From: Lentinula raphanica | Lineage: Eukaryota; Basidiomycota; Agaricomycetes; Agaricales; Omphalotaceae | DNA: 64,000 bases | Assembly (NCBI GenBank): GCA_027919835.1 | Contig: JANVFP010000011.1 | Span: 930,001-994,000, forward strand | Reading direction: 5' to 3' | Part shown: positions 1-9,959 of the stretch, piece by piece | Layout of the letters: each line of letters begins with the position of its first letter | Position numbering within the stretch: position 1 is the stretch's first letter | Program-made: the position numbers and the translations under genes | Notes under the pieces: generated by a model | The model's input: only the letters and a program-made list of their open reading frames with translations | What the model was told of the DNA's origin: nothing | The model's database searches: none

Positions 1-108
1 GAGGGACAAGGTGGACACTGCTAGGCATGACTAGAGAGATTCAGGAAATCTCTAAGTCCAATCGCCGAGTGAAGCTCCGACGGAGCTCCGAGGATTATGG
101 TCGTAACA
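1..108 (-). repeat. Element 1, 3' LTR (partial)
   Basis: This is the terminal 108 bp of a 588-bp LTR, identical to 8101-8208 except t/c at position 12. On the minus strand the LTR begins TGTTACGACC. It contains the hallmark CTCCGACGGAG motif of this element. Confidence 0.93.
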
Positions 109-121
109 GTATCCCCCTCTT
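109..121 (-). promoter_or_regulatory. Element 1 polypurine tract
   Basis: On the minus strand the sequence AAGAGGGGGATAC directly abuts the LTR start TGTTACG. A purine run ending at the 3' LTR is where plus-strand DNA synthesis is primed in LTR retroelements. Confidence 0.75.
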
Positions 122-321
122 AGGCTTGAGCCCTCGAAAGCCGATGACATCATCACCACGATCAGATGACTAGGTTGATCCGATCACATGACTCCGTCGG
201 TCCGATTCTAGAACGATGGAATCGGGGTGCCCGATTTGGAAAAACGTTTTGATGGTGGTCTCGAAACCAAACGCGAATCGACCGGCCCTAAAGTAGCATG
301 GTCCGTGCGCCGATCCGAAAG

Positions 322-329
322 TATAAAAG
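322..329 (+). promoter_or_regulatory. TATA box of the antisense gene of element 1
   Basis: TATAAAAG followed by CC lies 52 bp before the ATG at 374, on the strand opposite to gag-pol. The same TATAAAAGCC lies 50 bp before the ATG of an antisense gene in element 2 (19548). Promoter function is inferred from sequence and spacing. Confidence 0.6.
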
Positions 330-373
330 CCGAAGGTGAATGAGGGACTTAGCCAAAATTTCCCTCTTACGTC

Positions 374-1606
374 ATGTCCCGACCACGCCCACAAATCAGT
401 ACCATCACTTCCACCACTGCCGTCGGTCGGGAAGAGGAGCTCGTCATCTACCTGCCTCGGAATCAAGAGACAGCTGCCGAGCGTCGTCGACGAGAGGCGG
501 AGGCCGATGAGGCCGCATTCCAAGAAGCACAACGACGGGTAGAGGAAAACCGACGCCGACGCGAAGAGGAGGAGGCGGAGGAGAAGCGAAAGGAAGAGGA
601 AGAAGCAGCACGCAAGGCGGAGGAGGAGAGAGTCCAACGCGAAGCGGAGGAGGCTGAAGAAGAGGAACGCCGTCGGAAGGTCCGAGAAGGAAAGAAAAGG
701 AAAGCCGAGGAAGCGAAGGCCAGCAAGGCCAAAAGAACCAAGGTCGCTGACTCCGGTCAGGGACCGTCGTCGGAGCAGCTTCGGGCTGCTCGACTTCGTC
801 GATTTTCGAGGACTTCGGTAAGTCAGGGTTACCTTGTTTGATTATAGCAATACCAATTTCTTCATAGAATGCCTCTACTAGAGCGTCTCCGACGGAGACT
901 CTTCCAGAACCAGGCCCTTCTCGGGTCAAAAGGTATGTCCCAGAAACTCCCTTTATTCCTTTTCTGGTGAGTCACTAACTTTTGTTTGCCTCTTCTTTTC
1001 CTAACCACCAGTCAGAACGTCGGCACTGGAGGGGATCCCAGTGACGATGAATATCCGGGTCCCGACGACGGCGACGACAGTTCCGACGACGACCCAGAAC
1101 CTAGCGGAGAGGAGACGCCGAAGGAGCAGGAGGCATGCGAGAGGTGCCGTCGGCTCGAAAGAGTCGAGGCTTGTGTGCCTCAGAAAGGGAAGAATACTGT
1201 CGCCTGCCAGCCGTGCCACGACAACAAACAACAATGCACCTGGACCGGATCCGTTGCCGTCGCCGCCGTTCCTACTCGAAAGTCGAAACCGCGGAAGGCT
1301 AAGGTTCCACTTCCTCGTCGACCGGAAGCTGGTTCCTCTAGGTTAGCCAACCTGGAGAACGACATTCAGGCCCTAAAGGAAGGGTTCGTTGACATGGTCC
1401 AAGGTCAACACGAGTTAACGGAGTTGGTTCGGGACTCCGCCGCTACGACGGACCAGCGACTACAGGCACTCGAGAGGAGGTTTTCCAACCTCGAAGGAAC
1501 TCTCGTGAACTTGATGAGGGTAGCACTGGGAGTAAAGGAAGGTGAAGGGGAAGAACAGGAGAAAGGAGCGTCGAAGGGATCGGACTCGGAGGAAGAAGAG
1601 GAGTAG
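374..1606 (+). CDS. Antisense accessory gene of element 1: coiled-coil protein with a CX2C-X8-C-X10-CX2C-X6-C motif
   Basis: Three exons (374-817, 868-932, 1012-1606) joined by GT-AG introns (gtaagt...catag; gtatgt...accag) give exactly 368 codons, or 367 aa. The first exon encodes a very charged Arg/Glu-rich helix with basic runs suggesting nuclear localisation. The third exon starts acidic and then carries the cysteine motif (CERC, then C, then CQPC, then C), followed by a basic stretch, a predicted coiled coil and an acidic Glu-rich tail. The cysteine spacing suggests a small zinc-binding fold. The gene lies between pol and the 3' LTR, transcribed against them. No known family was recognised. 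DNA or RNA binding and a regulatory role are only inferences. The spliced length being a multiple of three supports the model. Confidence 0.72.
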
Positions 1607-1939
1607 GACTTGTAATAAAAAAACTTGTTGTATATAAATTTCTTGGTTTTTCTTGAAGTCCTTTAAATGTATATACTAAAAATTGTTAATTGTGGAGTTC
1701 AATTGAGAGAGAAATAGTGAAGTAACTATAGTCATGAGAATGACGATAAGTCCGACGGAGATCCGTCGGAGTTGACTTAGAAAAATTTAAGAAAAAATAT
1801 AAACGCTCAATTTGCTATCATCGCGTTTATACTCAATCAGTATAAATACCGAGAGTGTTGAATAAAATACACCGAAGTGTAGTGTTAGTACAACAATGAA
1901 AACAGAAGGAAAATTAATGATATAAAATTGAACACATAG
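1607..1939. other. Intergenic spacer between convergent genes of element 1
   Basis: This AT-rich stretch lies between the stop of the antisense gene and the stop of pol, so the two transcripts converge here. It holds one near-palindrome of the element motif around 1750 (GTCCGACGGAG ATCCGTCGGAG). No coding sequence was seen. Confidence 0.6.
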
Positions 1940-4900
1940 CTAAGTCAAAGGTCCGGGTTTGTCTGGATATCGGAGGTGGAAAGCCGGAATGAGTTCGTCG
2001 GCATGAATGTCGTCTGCAGCAACCCAAGAGAACTCTTCATCGGTACCTTCATAACCAGACCATCTAACGAAGTACCGGAGGGGACAACGTTTGAACCGAC
2101 GGTCCAGCTTTGAATCAAGTACTTCAGCAACGAGGTACTCAACTTCACCTTCAACCTCTATCGGAGGTGGAGGTGTTTGGGTCCGATTCGGAATCGGATT
2201 CGGATAGGAGGGTTCGAGTTGTGAGACATGGAATACAGGATGAATGCGACGAAGATAATCGGGGAGTTGTATCTTGTATGAGAGAGAGCCGATCTTCTCA
2301 AGAACCGTGAAAGGTCCAAGATACTTCTCTGCAAACTTCGCTGTAGGTCGAGTGGATCTAATGTATTTTGCTAGAACGAAGACTTCCGATCCGACGGAGA
2401 ACTCCGGCGGAGGAATTCGTTTTCGATCAGCTTGTTCCTTGTATTTCTTTTGAGCATTAGTGATTTCATCACGTAGAAAAGTATGAAGCTCATCAAGATT
2501 AACAACGAAATCCTTGGCTAAGTCGGAGCGAATATCAATCTCCGGTCGGACTGTGATGTTCGGATGGTAGCCTTTGTTAGCAAAGAACGGAGTAAGACCA
2601 GTAGAAGCGTTAGGAGCATTGTTATAAGCAAATTCCGCAATCGGGAGAAGGGATGACCAGTCGTCCTGTTGATAAGAACAATAGATCCGGATGTACTGCT
2701 CCAGAGTTTGGTTTACTCGTTCGGTTTGACCATCAGCTTCCGGATGATAACCAGACGTATAGTGTAATTCCATCGACAAAGCTTGACCTAAAGCTCGGAA
2801 AAACGCCGAAACGAATTCCGATCCTCGGTCGGAGGTAACATGATTCGGAACACCGTGTTTAGAGAAGACATGAATAACGAAAAGTTGCGCCAATTGTTCG
2901 GAGGTGATTTTGTCGTCACAGGCAATAAAGATAGCTTGTTTGGAAGCACGGTCGACTACGACCAAGATAGCGGTGTAGCCGTCGGAGTCAGGAAGTTGTT
3001 CGATGAAATCCATTGAGATTGAATCCCAAGGACGAGAAGGCACAGGGAGAGGTTTGAGAAGTCCGTAGGGACGATGCCGACGGGGTTTATTCCGACCGCA
3101 AATCGTACAAGACGAAACATAGTCCTTAACGAATTCTCGTACCTTTGGCCAAGTATATTGACGACGTACAGCTTCGAGAGTCCGATTCTGACCAAAGTGG
3201 CCAGACAGAGGATGATCATGAAAGAATCGGAGGATCTGCAACCTGAGATCTCCGAAGTTCGGAACGTAGATTCGACCATCCAGACGCAAGAGACCATCTA
3301 AACCCATAGTCCATCGGAGGTTAGAAGGATCATCGACCAACTTCAATCCCGCCATCGCTTCGCCGTCGGAGGAGTAATGTTCTCGGATCGATTGATGGAC
3401 TGCTTCAAAGTCCATAACAACCGACGCTCGAAGAACAGGACCTTCAAGGAAGGTAGCACGAAGTGATGTAGTGAGTTGATCATTAGTGAATATGGGTCTA
3501 AAATTGTGAGGATTAACTTGCGCGTAGCCGATATCCCCCTCTTTGGGATAGACGTCCCATCGTCTAGTCATAGCGTCAGGTTTCGCACCGAGTTTTCCAG
3601 GGCGGAAACGGATAACGAAGTTGAACTGATGAAGGTATTCGGACCATCGGACCTGCCGTCGGGTAAGAATCTTCGTAGTGGAGAAGTACTCCAGATTCTT
3701 GTGATCAGTAACGACGTCGATCGGAGTGCCCGAACCTTCAAGGTAATGCCGCCAAGCTTTAAAAGCTTCGAAGATAGCTAGCAATTCCTTGTCATGAGTG
3801 TCATAGTTCAATTCGGCAGAGTGGAAAGTGCGAGAAAGGAAGGCCACCGGATGAATTTCTCCATCGGCGCCGACGATGGATAGGATAGCTGCTAGAGCAT
3901 AATCCGACGCATCTGTTTCGACAATAAGAGGTTTATCAGGTTCCCAATGAGAAAGAATAGGGGCATGAGTGAAAGCGTGCTTAAGCGTATCGAAGGAATC
4001 TTGACATTCCGAAGTCCAGACCCATGGAGTATCTTTCCGAGTGAGTCGGTTCATCGGAACGACGATATCACTGTAATTGTGAATAAAACGACGATAAAAA
4101 TTCGCAAAACCTAGGAAGGACTGGATGTCCTTAACCTTCCTTGGCGTCGGCCAATCGATAATAGCCTTGATTTTGTCCTCGGCCATGGAAAGTCCGTCGG
4201 GGGAGAGAATATACCCAAGATATTCAACCGTGTCAATTCCGAATTCACATTTCGCCGGATTGCAGAAAAGTTTGTGTTTGCGAAGACGTCGAAGAACCTC
4301 TTTGACGTGCTCCTCATGCGCCGTCGGATCGTCGGAGTAGATGAGGATATCGTCAAGATAGACTATAACACAGACATCGAGTAAGTCAGCAAAGATATCA
4401 TTGACGAAACGTTGAAACGCAGCAGGGGCATTGGTGAGACCAAACGGCATGACCAGCCATTCAAAAGAACCATATCGGGTTCGGAATGTGGTCTTCCATT
4501 CGTCTCCGTCGGCGATCCGAACGAGATGATAAGCATGAGCGAGGTCCAACTTCGTATAGATTTTCGCTTTCTTCGGGGCGTCAAGCAAATCGGAAATGAG
4601 TGGGAGAGGATACCGATCTTTTTTGGTGATGCGGTTTAGTCCTCGGAAGTCGACGCAGAGTCGGAGAGAGCCATCCTTCTTCGGAACGAAGAGAACAGGA
4701 GCTCCATGAGGAGAAGTCGAAGGCCGAATAGCTCCACTAACCAACTGTTTGTCGATGAATTCTCGTAGAGCTTCCAGCTCACGAGGGGATAGAGGGTAAA
4801 TTCTTCCGATCGGAGGTTCCGCACCTTCCTCCAGATCAATCTTCAGGTCGTAGGACCTATGTTCTGGGAGCACTTCTGACTCGACTTCATCGAATACATC

Positions 4901-5749
4901 AGTGAAATCTCGATAAGCTTCAGGAATAGGAGGAGATTTAGAGTCCGACGTCGCCGTCGGCGGTGCTGGTTGAGAGGCTCTAGCCGCCACTTCGGAGTGT
5001 ACAGCATAGAGTAGAAGGGGTTCCATACCAGACATCTTGCAGGTATGATGAAAAACCGTAGCACCGACCAAGGCTATATCGACTCCGGAGTATTCCAGTT
5101 TTGAAGCCATCTGAACAACGGAGGGATAAGTATACAATGGTTCGAAAGGAAATTTGTCCGAAAGAGGACGAGGTTTCAAACGAGAACGGGAGGTGAAGGC
5201 AGATCGACCAGCTCTTGCAGGAAGAGGATCATCTGGAGGTGACCGAGGGTATCGAGTCGGATCAAGATTCTCTGAGTCCTCCGATCCGTCGGAGGGTATC
5301 TCAGAAGAAGACGTCTGTGATAAAACTTGATCAGTGGTTCGGATTGTAATTGTTTTTGCTACCCAGTCAATCGACGGATTGCAGCGGGAGAGAAAACTAT
5401 ATCCTAAAACTGCTTTACAAGAAGAATCCAAAGGTGTGACATAAAAGTCCAGAGGTAGTTGCTCGTTTGAAGGAAAAACTACCGATAACGAAACGTATTC
5501 CGAGATCGGAGTCGGAGAAAGTGAACCATCAAATAATCGGAGATTGATCGGAGTAAGGATAGGTTTTGTCGGAATTCTTTTTTGGCGAACAAATGAAGTA
5601 TCAATAAAACAATCAGTAGAACCGGAATCAAGTAAAGAATCAAAAGAGATGGAAATGTAATCAGAAGTAGTAGTAGAAATTTTAGCAGACAGAGGTATGA
5701 TGAAAGATTTCTCGAGATTAGAAAGAGCGGACGCGTTGAGAGTTAGCAC
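1940..5749 (-). CDS. pol: Element 1 Pol: protease-RT-RNase H-integrase-chromodomain
   Basis: A 1269-aa open frame. The aspartic protease motif LLDSGS lies near residues 39-44, the RT active site YLDD near 461, the RNase H start ETDASDYA near 610, and the integrase HHCC finger near 840-885. The catalytic triad is in SMDFIEQ, TSDRGSEF and the DGQTERVNQ segment (about 910, 968 and 1004). A C-terminal chromodomain (YFVRWSGY) lies near 1225. All catalytic residues are present. The frame stays open upstream into the end of gag and joins it by a -1 shift at a run of five A at 5818-5822 directly before the gag stop. This could be frameshifting, or one base lost from a single gag-pol frame as in Tf1/sushi elements. 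The chromodomain suggests chromatin-guided integration. Confidence 0.96.
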   Translation of the reverse strand: MLTLNASALSNLEKSFIIPLSAKISTTTSDYISISFDSLLDSGSTDCFIDTSFVRQKRIPTKPILTPINLRLFDGSLSPTPISEYVSLSVVFPSNEQLPLDFYVTPLDSSCKAVLGYSFLSRCNPSIDWVAKTITIRTTDQVLSQTSSSEIPSDGSEDSENLDPTRYPRSPPDDPLPARAGRSAFTSRSRLKPRPLSDKFPFEPLYTYPSVVQMASKLEYSGVDIALVGATVFHHTCKMSGMEPLLLYAVHSEVAARASQPAPPTATSDSKSPPIPEAYRDFTDVFDEVESEVLPEHRSYDLKIDLEEGAEPPIGRIYPLSPRELEALREFIDKQLVSGAIRPSTSPHGAPVLFVPKKDGSLRLCVDFRGLNRITKKDRYPLPLISDLLDAPKKAKIYTKLDLAHAYHLVRIADGDEWKTTFRTRYGSFEWLVMPFGLTNAPAAFQRFVNDIFADLLDVCVIVYLDDILIYSDDPTAHEEHVKEVLRRLRKHKLFCNPAKCEFGIDTVEYLGYILSPDGLSMAEDKIKAIIDWPTPRKVKDIQSFLGFANFYRRFIHNYSDIVVPMNRLTRKDTPWVWTSECQDSFDTLKHAFTHAPILSHWEPDKPLIVETDASDYALAAILSIVGADGEIHPVAFLSRTFHSAELNYDTHDKELLAIFEAFKAWRHYLEGSGTPIDVVTDHKNLEYFSTTKILTRRQVRWSEYLHQFNFVIRFRPGKLGAKPDAMTRRWDVYPKEGDIGYAQVNPHNFRPIFTNDQLTTSLRATFLEGPVLRASVVMDFEAVHQSIREHYSSDGEAMAGLKLVDDPSNLRWTMGLDGLLRLDGRIYVPNFGDLRLQILRFFHDHPLSGHFGQNRTLEAVRRQYTWPKVREFVKDYVSSCTICGRNKPRRHRPYGLLKPLPVPSRPWDSISMDFIEQLPDSDGYTAILVVVDRASKQAIFIACDDKITSEQLAQLFVIHVFSKHGVPNHVTSDRGSEFVSAFFRALGQALSMELHYTSGYHPEADGQTERVNQTLEQYIRIYCSYQQDDWSSLLPIAEFAYNNAPNASTGLTPFFANKGYHPNITVRPEIDIRSDLAKDFVVNLDELHTFLRDEITNAQKKYKEQADRKRIPPPEFSVGSEVFVLAKYIRSTRPTAKFAEKYLGPFTVLEKIGSLSYKIQLPDYLRRIHPVFHVSQLEPSYPNPIPNRTQTPPPPIEVEGEVEYLVAEVLDSKLDRRFKRCPLRYFVRWSGYEGTDEEFSWVAADDIHADELIPAFHLRYPDKPGPLT

Positions 5750-5814
5750 CTCTGGTAGAGCACGAACCAGGTCAACGCAACTCCTGCTTCGTGCGGAGGG
5801 ACAGGAGTTGCGGA

Positions 5815-7569
5815 CTATTTTTCCGGTTCCTCCGACGGAGAGTCCGGAATCTCTTCTTCTTCAGCTACCTCCTCGAGAACGCCAGCTCTGCCTTTAGCAG
5901 CATTTTCTTTAGACTTCTTCCGGGGACAGTCCTTAAGGACATGACCACCTTGTCCGCAGAAAAGACAGAGATTAAACTTCTTACGACGTTCCCGTTCCGC
6001 AGGAGTGAGCTTGCCGTCGGAGCCGAGGTTGTCTGCGATCGATTTCTTCAGAAACTTGTTGCCAGAGTTGCCTTTGTTGTTGTTGGAATTACCGAACTTC
6101 TTTTGGTTGTTAAAGTTCGAACCAGAGGACGAAGAGGACTGATTAGCACCAGAGTTCTGAGAGGAGTTAAACGGTACCGGTTTCTTGCCATCCTTCTTTC
6201 CTTTCTTTTGGTCCGAAGGCTCCGAAAACCGATGACTTTCCCGCTTCTTCTCTTCTTCTCTGCGCCAGTAACGGTTATCCAACCGTAACACTTCTCTCCG
6301 ATATTCGGAAAGAGTCCGAGGTTCCGGCATACGAGCTATTTCGTCCTTGAGTCGGGGTGCTAGTCCTTTCTGATACGCCCATCGGAGCGCATTCACATCC
6401 CAACCGGAGGCAGCAGCCAGAGTGTTAAACTTGATATTGTACGCTCCGACCTTTTCGTCGTTGCGCATCCGAAGGGTTCCGAGTTTGTCTTCGGACTCAC
6501 CCTGCGCATCGTACAAACCAAAGTTTTCCTGCAGCTCCTGGACTAAAGCAGCGTATGACGTGGTCCAAGCAGGTAGAGCTTCGACATTCGGATCCAAGAT
6601 GTCCGGTTCAAACCATTCACGAGCGGCGCCGGTCAAATATGACAAGGCGTAATTGATTTTCCGCTGATCAGTGAAATAGTTCGGACGATCAATGAATACC
6701 AAAGACAAAGATACCAGGAAAGATTTGAGTTTTCGGGGGTTAGAACCATCAAATGGTTCAGGGTCTTTGACCTTCGTCTTTCCAGAGTCCGATTCCGACT
6801 CCTTCGGACGTAAGGCCGATGTGAAATCCGCAAGAGTGTCGTTGAAGGACATCAAGGCATTAAGAGCCAAGTTATCTGACGAACGAGAAGAGCTCGAAGA
6901 GCGACTTCGAACCGACGGAGGTGGATTGGGAGGTGGGTCAGGAGGATCTCGATCGTCGCCAGGGCCTCCGGGAGGACCCTCAGGAGGACCATCATCAGGT
7001 GGACCATCATCTGGTGGACCTTCAGGAGGATCACGTCTCGGGCCATCGGGAGGTCCTTCATCATCCGGTTCATCACCAGGAAAACCTGGCGGAAACCCCG
7101 GCGGATCCGACGGAGGATCACGTCTAGGTTCCGGATCCCTGGAATGATGACTACCTTGCGAATGTCCCGGTAGAGAAGGAACTTGGGTAGGTCTAGTAGC
7201 TGCACGAGACGGAGTAGGAGGTGGTTGTAGTGGAGGAACAGGTTCACCTTCGATAACCCGTTTAGCTTTCGGGGTTAATACACGAACGTGTTCACCACTA
7301 GGCAGAATAGCAGTCTGATAGACATACTCTGTAGATTCCGAAACACCGCGAACGTTTTCAGTAGTAACCGTCGGAAGAGGAACAGGAGCGGGACCGAACG
7401 CAGAAATGCGCGGTCTCCGGTTACCAATTGCAGAGATAGATTCGTTGAAAGCCGTCAAAGCCTGAGCATTTGCGACAAAAGGATTTTCTTCATCCCGAAT
7501 GGGAGAAGGGGTACGAGGACGACGAGCAGCACGAGTTTGAGCCCGTAGTGTTCGTTGAGTGCGATCCAT
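5815..7569 (-). CDS. gag: Element 1 Gag polyprotein
   Basis: A 584-aa frame starting with ATG at 7569, about 50 nt inside the 5' LTR. It has a basic N terminus, a very proline/aspartate-rich linker (near residues 140-220), a capsid-like helical retrotrans-gag region (about 265-420) and a basic Asn/Ser-rich stretch. One CCHC knuckle (CLFCGQGGHVLKDC, near 535-548) precedes an acidic tail. It packages the RNA into virus-like particles. The acidic tail runs into the protease frame by a -1 shift at the stop codon. Confidence 0.93.
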   Translation of the reverse strand: MDRTQRTLRAQTRAARRPRTPSPIRDEENPFVANAQALTAFNESISAIGNRRPRISAFGPAPVPLPTVTTENVRGVSESTEYVYQTAILPSGEHVRVLTPKAKRVIEGEPVPPLQPPPTPSRAATRPTQVPSLPGHSQGSHHSRDPEPRRDPPSDPPGFPPGFPGDEPDDEGPPDGPRRDPPEGPPDDGPPDDGPPEGPPGGPGDDRDPPDPPPNPPPSVRSRSSSSSRSSDNLALNALMSFNDTLADFTSALRPKESESDSGKTKVKDPEPFDGSNPRKLKSFLVSLSLVFIDRPNYFTDQRKINYALSYLTGAAREWFEPDILDPNVEALPAWTTSYAALVQELQENFGLYDAQGESEDKLGTLRMRNDEKVGAYNIKFNTLAAASGWDVNALRWAYQKGLAPRLKDEIARMPEPRTLSEYRREVLRLDNRYWRREEEKKRESHRFSEPSDQKKGKKDGKKPVPFNSSQNSGANQSSSSSGSNFNNQKKFGNSNNNKGNSGNKFLKKSIADNLGSDGKLTPAERERRKKFNLCLFCGQGGHVLKDCPRKKSKENAAKGRAGVLEEVAEEEEIPDSPSEEPEK

Positions 7570-7607
7570 ATGGAATAGAGATGAATCAGTGCAACGTTGA
7601 CGAGATA

Positions 7608-7618
7608 AGTTTTAATAT
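7608..7618 (-). promoter_or_regulatory. Element 1 self-priming primer binding site
   Basis: Two nucleotides inside the 5' LTR the transcript reads ATATTAAAACT. This is the exact reverse complement of 11 nt in the LTR at 7863-7873, whose first transcribed base lies 33 nt after the TATA box at 7900-7906. No tRNA-type TGG site abuts the LTR. This is the arrangement of Tf1-type self-primed elements. Confidence 0.7.
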
Positions 7619-7620
7619 AC

Positions 7621-8208
7621 TGTTATTACCGTGCCACCGACGGAGTCGGAGCTCCGATCAGAGACACAGAGGATTGTTGAATGTTAGTGTTGTTATTGAG
7701 CAACACCCTCGCCACGTTACCGTGTTCAACCAAGAGAGCAGAGGAGGACGAGTACAACGTGTACGAAGTCCGACGGAGGTTCGGAGTCGGCGATGATCAA
7801 CGATCAAGACGACACCAAGAGCACAGAGGTGAGTGTTAACGTTAACGAGGTAATCCAAGTTGATATTAAAACTGAGGTATGTAAGTATGTACAGTCTCCT
7901 TATATACTGTACGGATAGTCAGTCTAATCTAAAGTACAATAAGACGATACACATCTCGGTACTACAGCATCGGAGGTGAGAAAGACAATAAGCTATTGTA
8001 AAGTAAATCAATATAAAGGTCAGCTGAGCTGTCAGAGAATAAAACAATAAGATCATAATCAAAGTATAAGACCAGACCGATGCGCCGACGGAAGCGGAAG
8101 GAGGGACAAGGCGGACACTGCTAGGCATGACTAGAGAGATTCAGGAAATCTCTAAGTCCAATCGCCGAGTGAAGCTCCGACGGAGCTCCGAGGATTATGG
8201 TCGTAACA
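7621..8208 (-). repeat. Element 1, 5' LTR
   Basis: This 588-bp LTR begins TGTTACGACC and ends in TAACA on the minus strand. A TATATAA box lies at 7900-7906 and the predicted transcript start is at 7873, so U3 is about 335 bp. Several CCGACGGA motifs are present. Host sequence begins at 8209. Confidence 0.9.
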
Positions 8209-8608
8209 TCTTTGTGGCAAATATATCGTCGTTGACGTTGAAGAACAAAGTTTTCGATGAAAGTTGACATTGACCGGCTTTTCGGACCTGTGCCATTGAA
8301 TTCGACTCAACTTTGAACTCGATGACTTCGAATGATAATGACATAGAACGGACTGCATTTCGACTGGGAGTATTTCGATATTGACTTGCACCATTTAGAC
8401 ATGAATCTTCATCATTTTTGCATTGACTTATATAGTATCTCTCAGACATTGGCTGGCCCGCAACTTGGTCTTTGTGCACGTTGAGAGACCGCGTATTGCG
8501 TGTGCCATTCAATCGCTTCCTGCTCACACGACAGATTCGAGTCAGAGAATCGGAATCGTCCACTAGATACAGATGATTTGAGCTTCTTTTCCGCGTGAAA
8601 TTTCTCAC
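8209..8608 (-). pseudogene. Possible host exon broken by element 1
   Basis: A minus-strand frame from about 8608 reads a polar, Ser/Arg-rich protein and runs directly into the LTR end at 8208. This suggests that the element inserted in an exon of a host gene whose remainder lies left of the window. The product was not recognised, and chance open frame is possible. Confidence 0.3.
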
Positions 8609-9075
8609 ATATCGGAGCTCATCGAAGGTATGAATCGAAAATTCTCATTCCTCGACGGTACACCCTATCAACGGTACACCTATTCAAACTGTACACACAG
8701 TTACACGCCCTGAAAGAAGAAGAACGTCTCCGGTTCGCCCACGGAAGGAGTCGAGCGAGGACCAACAGCGAAAACCACCACAGTCACAGCTCGTTGGGCC
8801 GGATGTAAGCAATAGAGAGAGAGAGAGAAGAAAAAATGCGTACCAGTAGATTTTGCGTGTGGTAATTGAGTCCTGATCTTGACGACACCCTCCTTGCGAT
8901 ACATAGTCCTGAGGAGTTTCATTAGGAGGGACGACGCAGAAGGTATGCTCTAGTACTTATCTCAAGGGCCTTCATGCTGCATGCATTATTCGTGCTCGAT
9001 ATTTGTGCTCGAAGTTGGAAACTACAACTAATGGATCAATACAATTGATATTACTATCTATCCCACTGTAACTAA
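8609..9075. other. Region without a recognised gene
   Basis: A short GA-dinucleotide run is visible near 8815. A minus-strand frame at 8701-8922 was not recognised. There is no further supported feature. Confidence 0.4.
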
Positions 9076-9628
9076 TGAGAATCAGCTAAGGTTCTTGAAA
9101 AAAATAGAGAGAATATGCATACCTCACGCCCTCGCAGCTATAGCAAGCAACGGTCGGATGACCCTCTTCCATGTGAATGACCGATTCGTGGTGAATGTGA
9201 AAACCTCGCGATGAATCTTGCGACCTTGAAGAAGATATTTGCAAGACAGATGAAGAGAGAACGGAGAACGTACAGTGAATGCAATAGTTGCGAGGCCTGT
9301 CGTCGCACTCGAGTTCGAGGAGAAGATGGGCCAATGATTCTGAAGCCGCCGCTATGAGCTACTGTATCTGAGTATCATCGAATAATTACGCACCTGCTCG
9401 TCGCCGCCTCGGAACAGCGATAGGATCCTTCCATCTCCTACTAGGGCATGGGCATTGTCTATCCCACTGCCGTCTCCTTCGAGCGAAATTGCGAGTCATG
9501 CCCACCTTCCATTTGTGAGCGGTATCCGAGAATGCGTAAAGATAGCCGGGGCCATCTGCGGTAGAAGTGGGACGCGATCTCCTGGATGCAAAGAGAGCGA
9601 ATAGAGCAGGCTTGGAACGTCTAGCCAT
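9076..9628 (-). CDS. T5orf172/MUG113-like GIY-YIG superfamily protein
   Basis: ATG at 9628. Exon 1 (9628-9394) encodes a basic leader and then GYLYAFSD, KWKVGMTRN, RRRRQWDRQCP and a WVPRRRR-like end. This is the order of conserved motifs of the T5orf172/DUF1766 branch of the GIY-YIG fold found in fungal MUG113-like proteins. A 54-bp intron (9340-9393) leads to exon 2 with the AHLLLELECDDRPR segment, and a second intron leads to a third exon around 9216-9123. The end of the protein is uncertain: the next acceptor gives an early stop, so it may be truncated. Family members are poorly characterised. Nuclease activity is not shown, and the GIY-YIG motif is only weakly kept. Confidence 0.6.
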
Positions 9629-9959
9629 GGTTCGATGCGAAGGATCGATGAACGTCAGGAAGTAAGTTGAATATTGAAGATTCCTCGCGTGTTTGAGGAT
9701 AAAAAGGCGAGAGGTTGAAAAAGATCTTGGTGGAATGAAAGAGCGTGCTGTTGTAGTCGATGGGATCAGATAAAGTAAGCATTTGTCGTCGTTTGTTGAA
9801 GCATTGCAGCCTTGAAAGTCTTTTTCATTAACATCTGTCTGAGTTTGCACACAGCAATAGGTGAAAACTGGTTTGACTGTATTTTTTCATAGCATATCCT
9901 ATAGAGAAAAAACAGAACCAGCCATAATGCGCTTTTACTGAGTGCTGACAACGACAAAG

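Larger units (their letters stand above)
1..8208 (-). mobile_element. Element 1: chromodomain Ty3/Gypsy LTR retrotransposon (left end cut by the window)
   Basis: The order on the minus strand is 5' LTR (7621-8208), primer site (7608-7618), gag, pol with protease, RT, RNase H, integrase and chromodomain, then a plus-strand accessory gene, a G-rich polypurine tract and the start of the 3' LTR (1-108). The last 108 bases of the right LTR repeat at positions 1-108 with an offset of 8100 and one mismatch seen. The LTR has TGTTA...TAACA ends. Integrase followed by a chromodomain places it among chromoviruses. Gag and pol are long and open, so the copy is young. The TSD cannot be tested because the left LTR starts outside the window. 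Confidence 0.93.

Noticed and set aside
170..929. Long minus-strand frames opposite the antisense gene of element 1
   Set aside because: Low-complexity Ser/Phe/Arg and Pro/Leu readings opposite an Arg/Glu-rich exon; typical shadows.
6690..7150. Gly/Pro/Ser-rich plus-strand frame opposite gag of element 1
   Set aside because: It is the shadow of the proline-rich Gag linker.
7621..7645. TGGCACGG as a tRNA-type primer site of element 1
   Set aside because: This would put the LTR end 20 bp further in without TG...CA ends. The TGTTA...TAACA borders and the 11-nt self-complementarity explain the site better.
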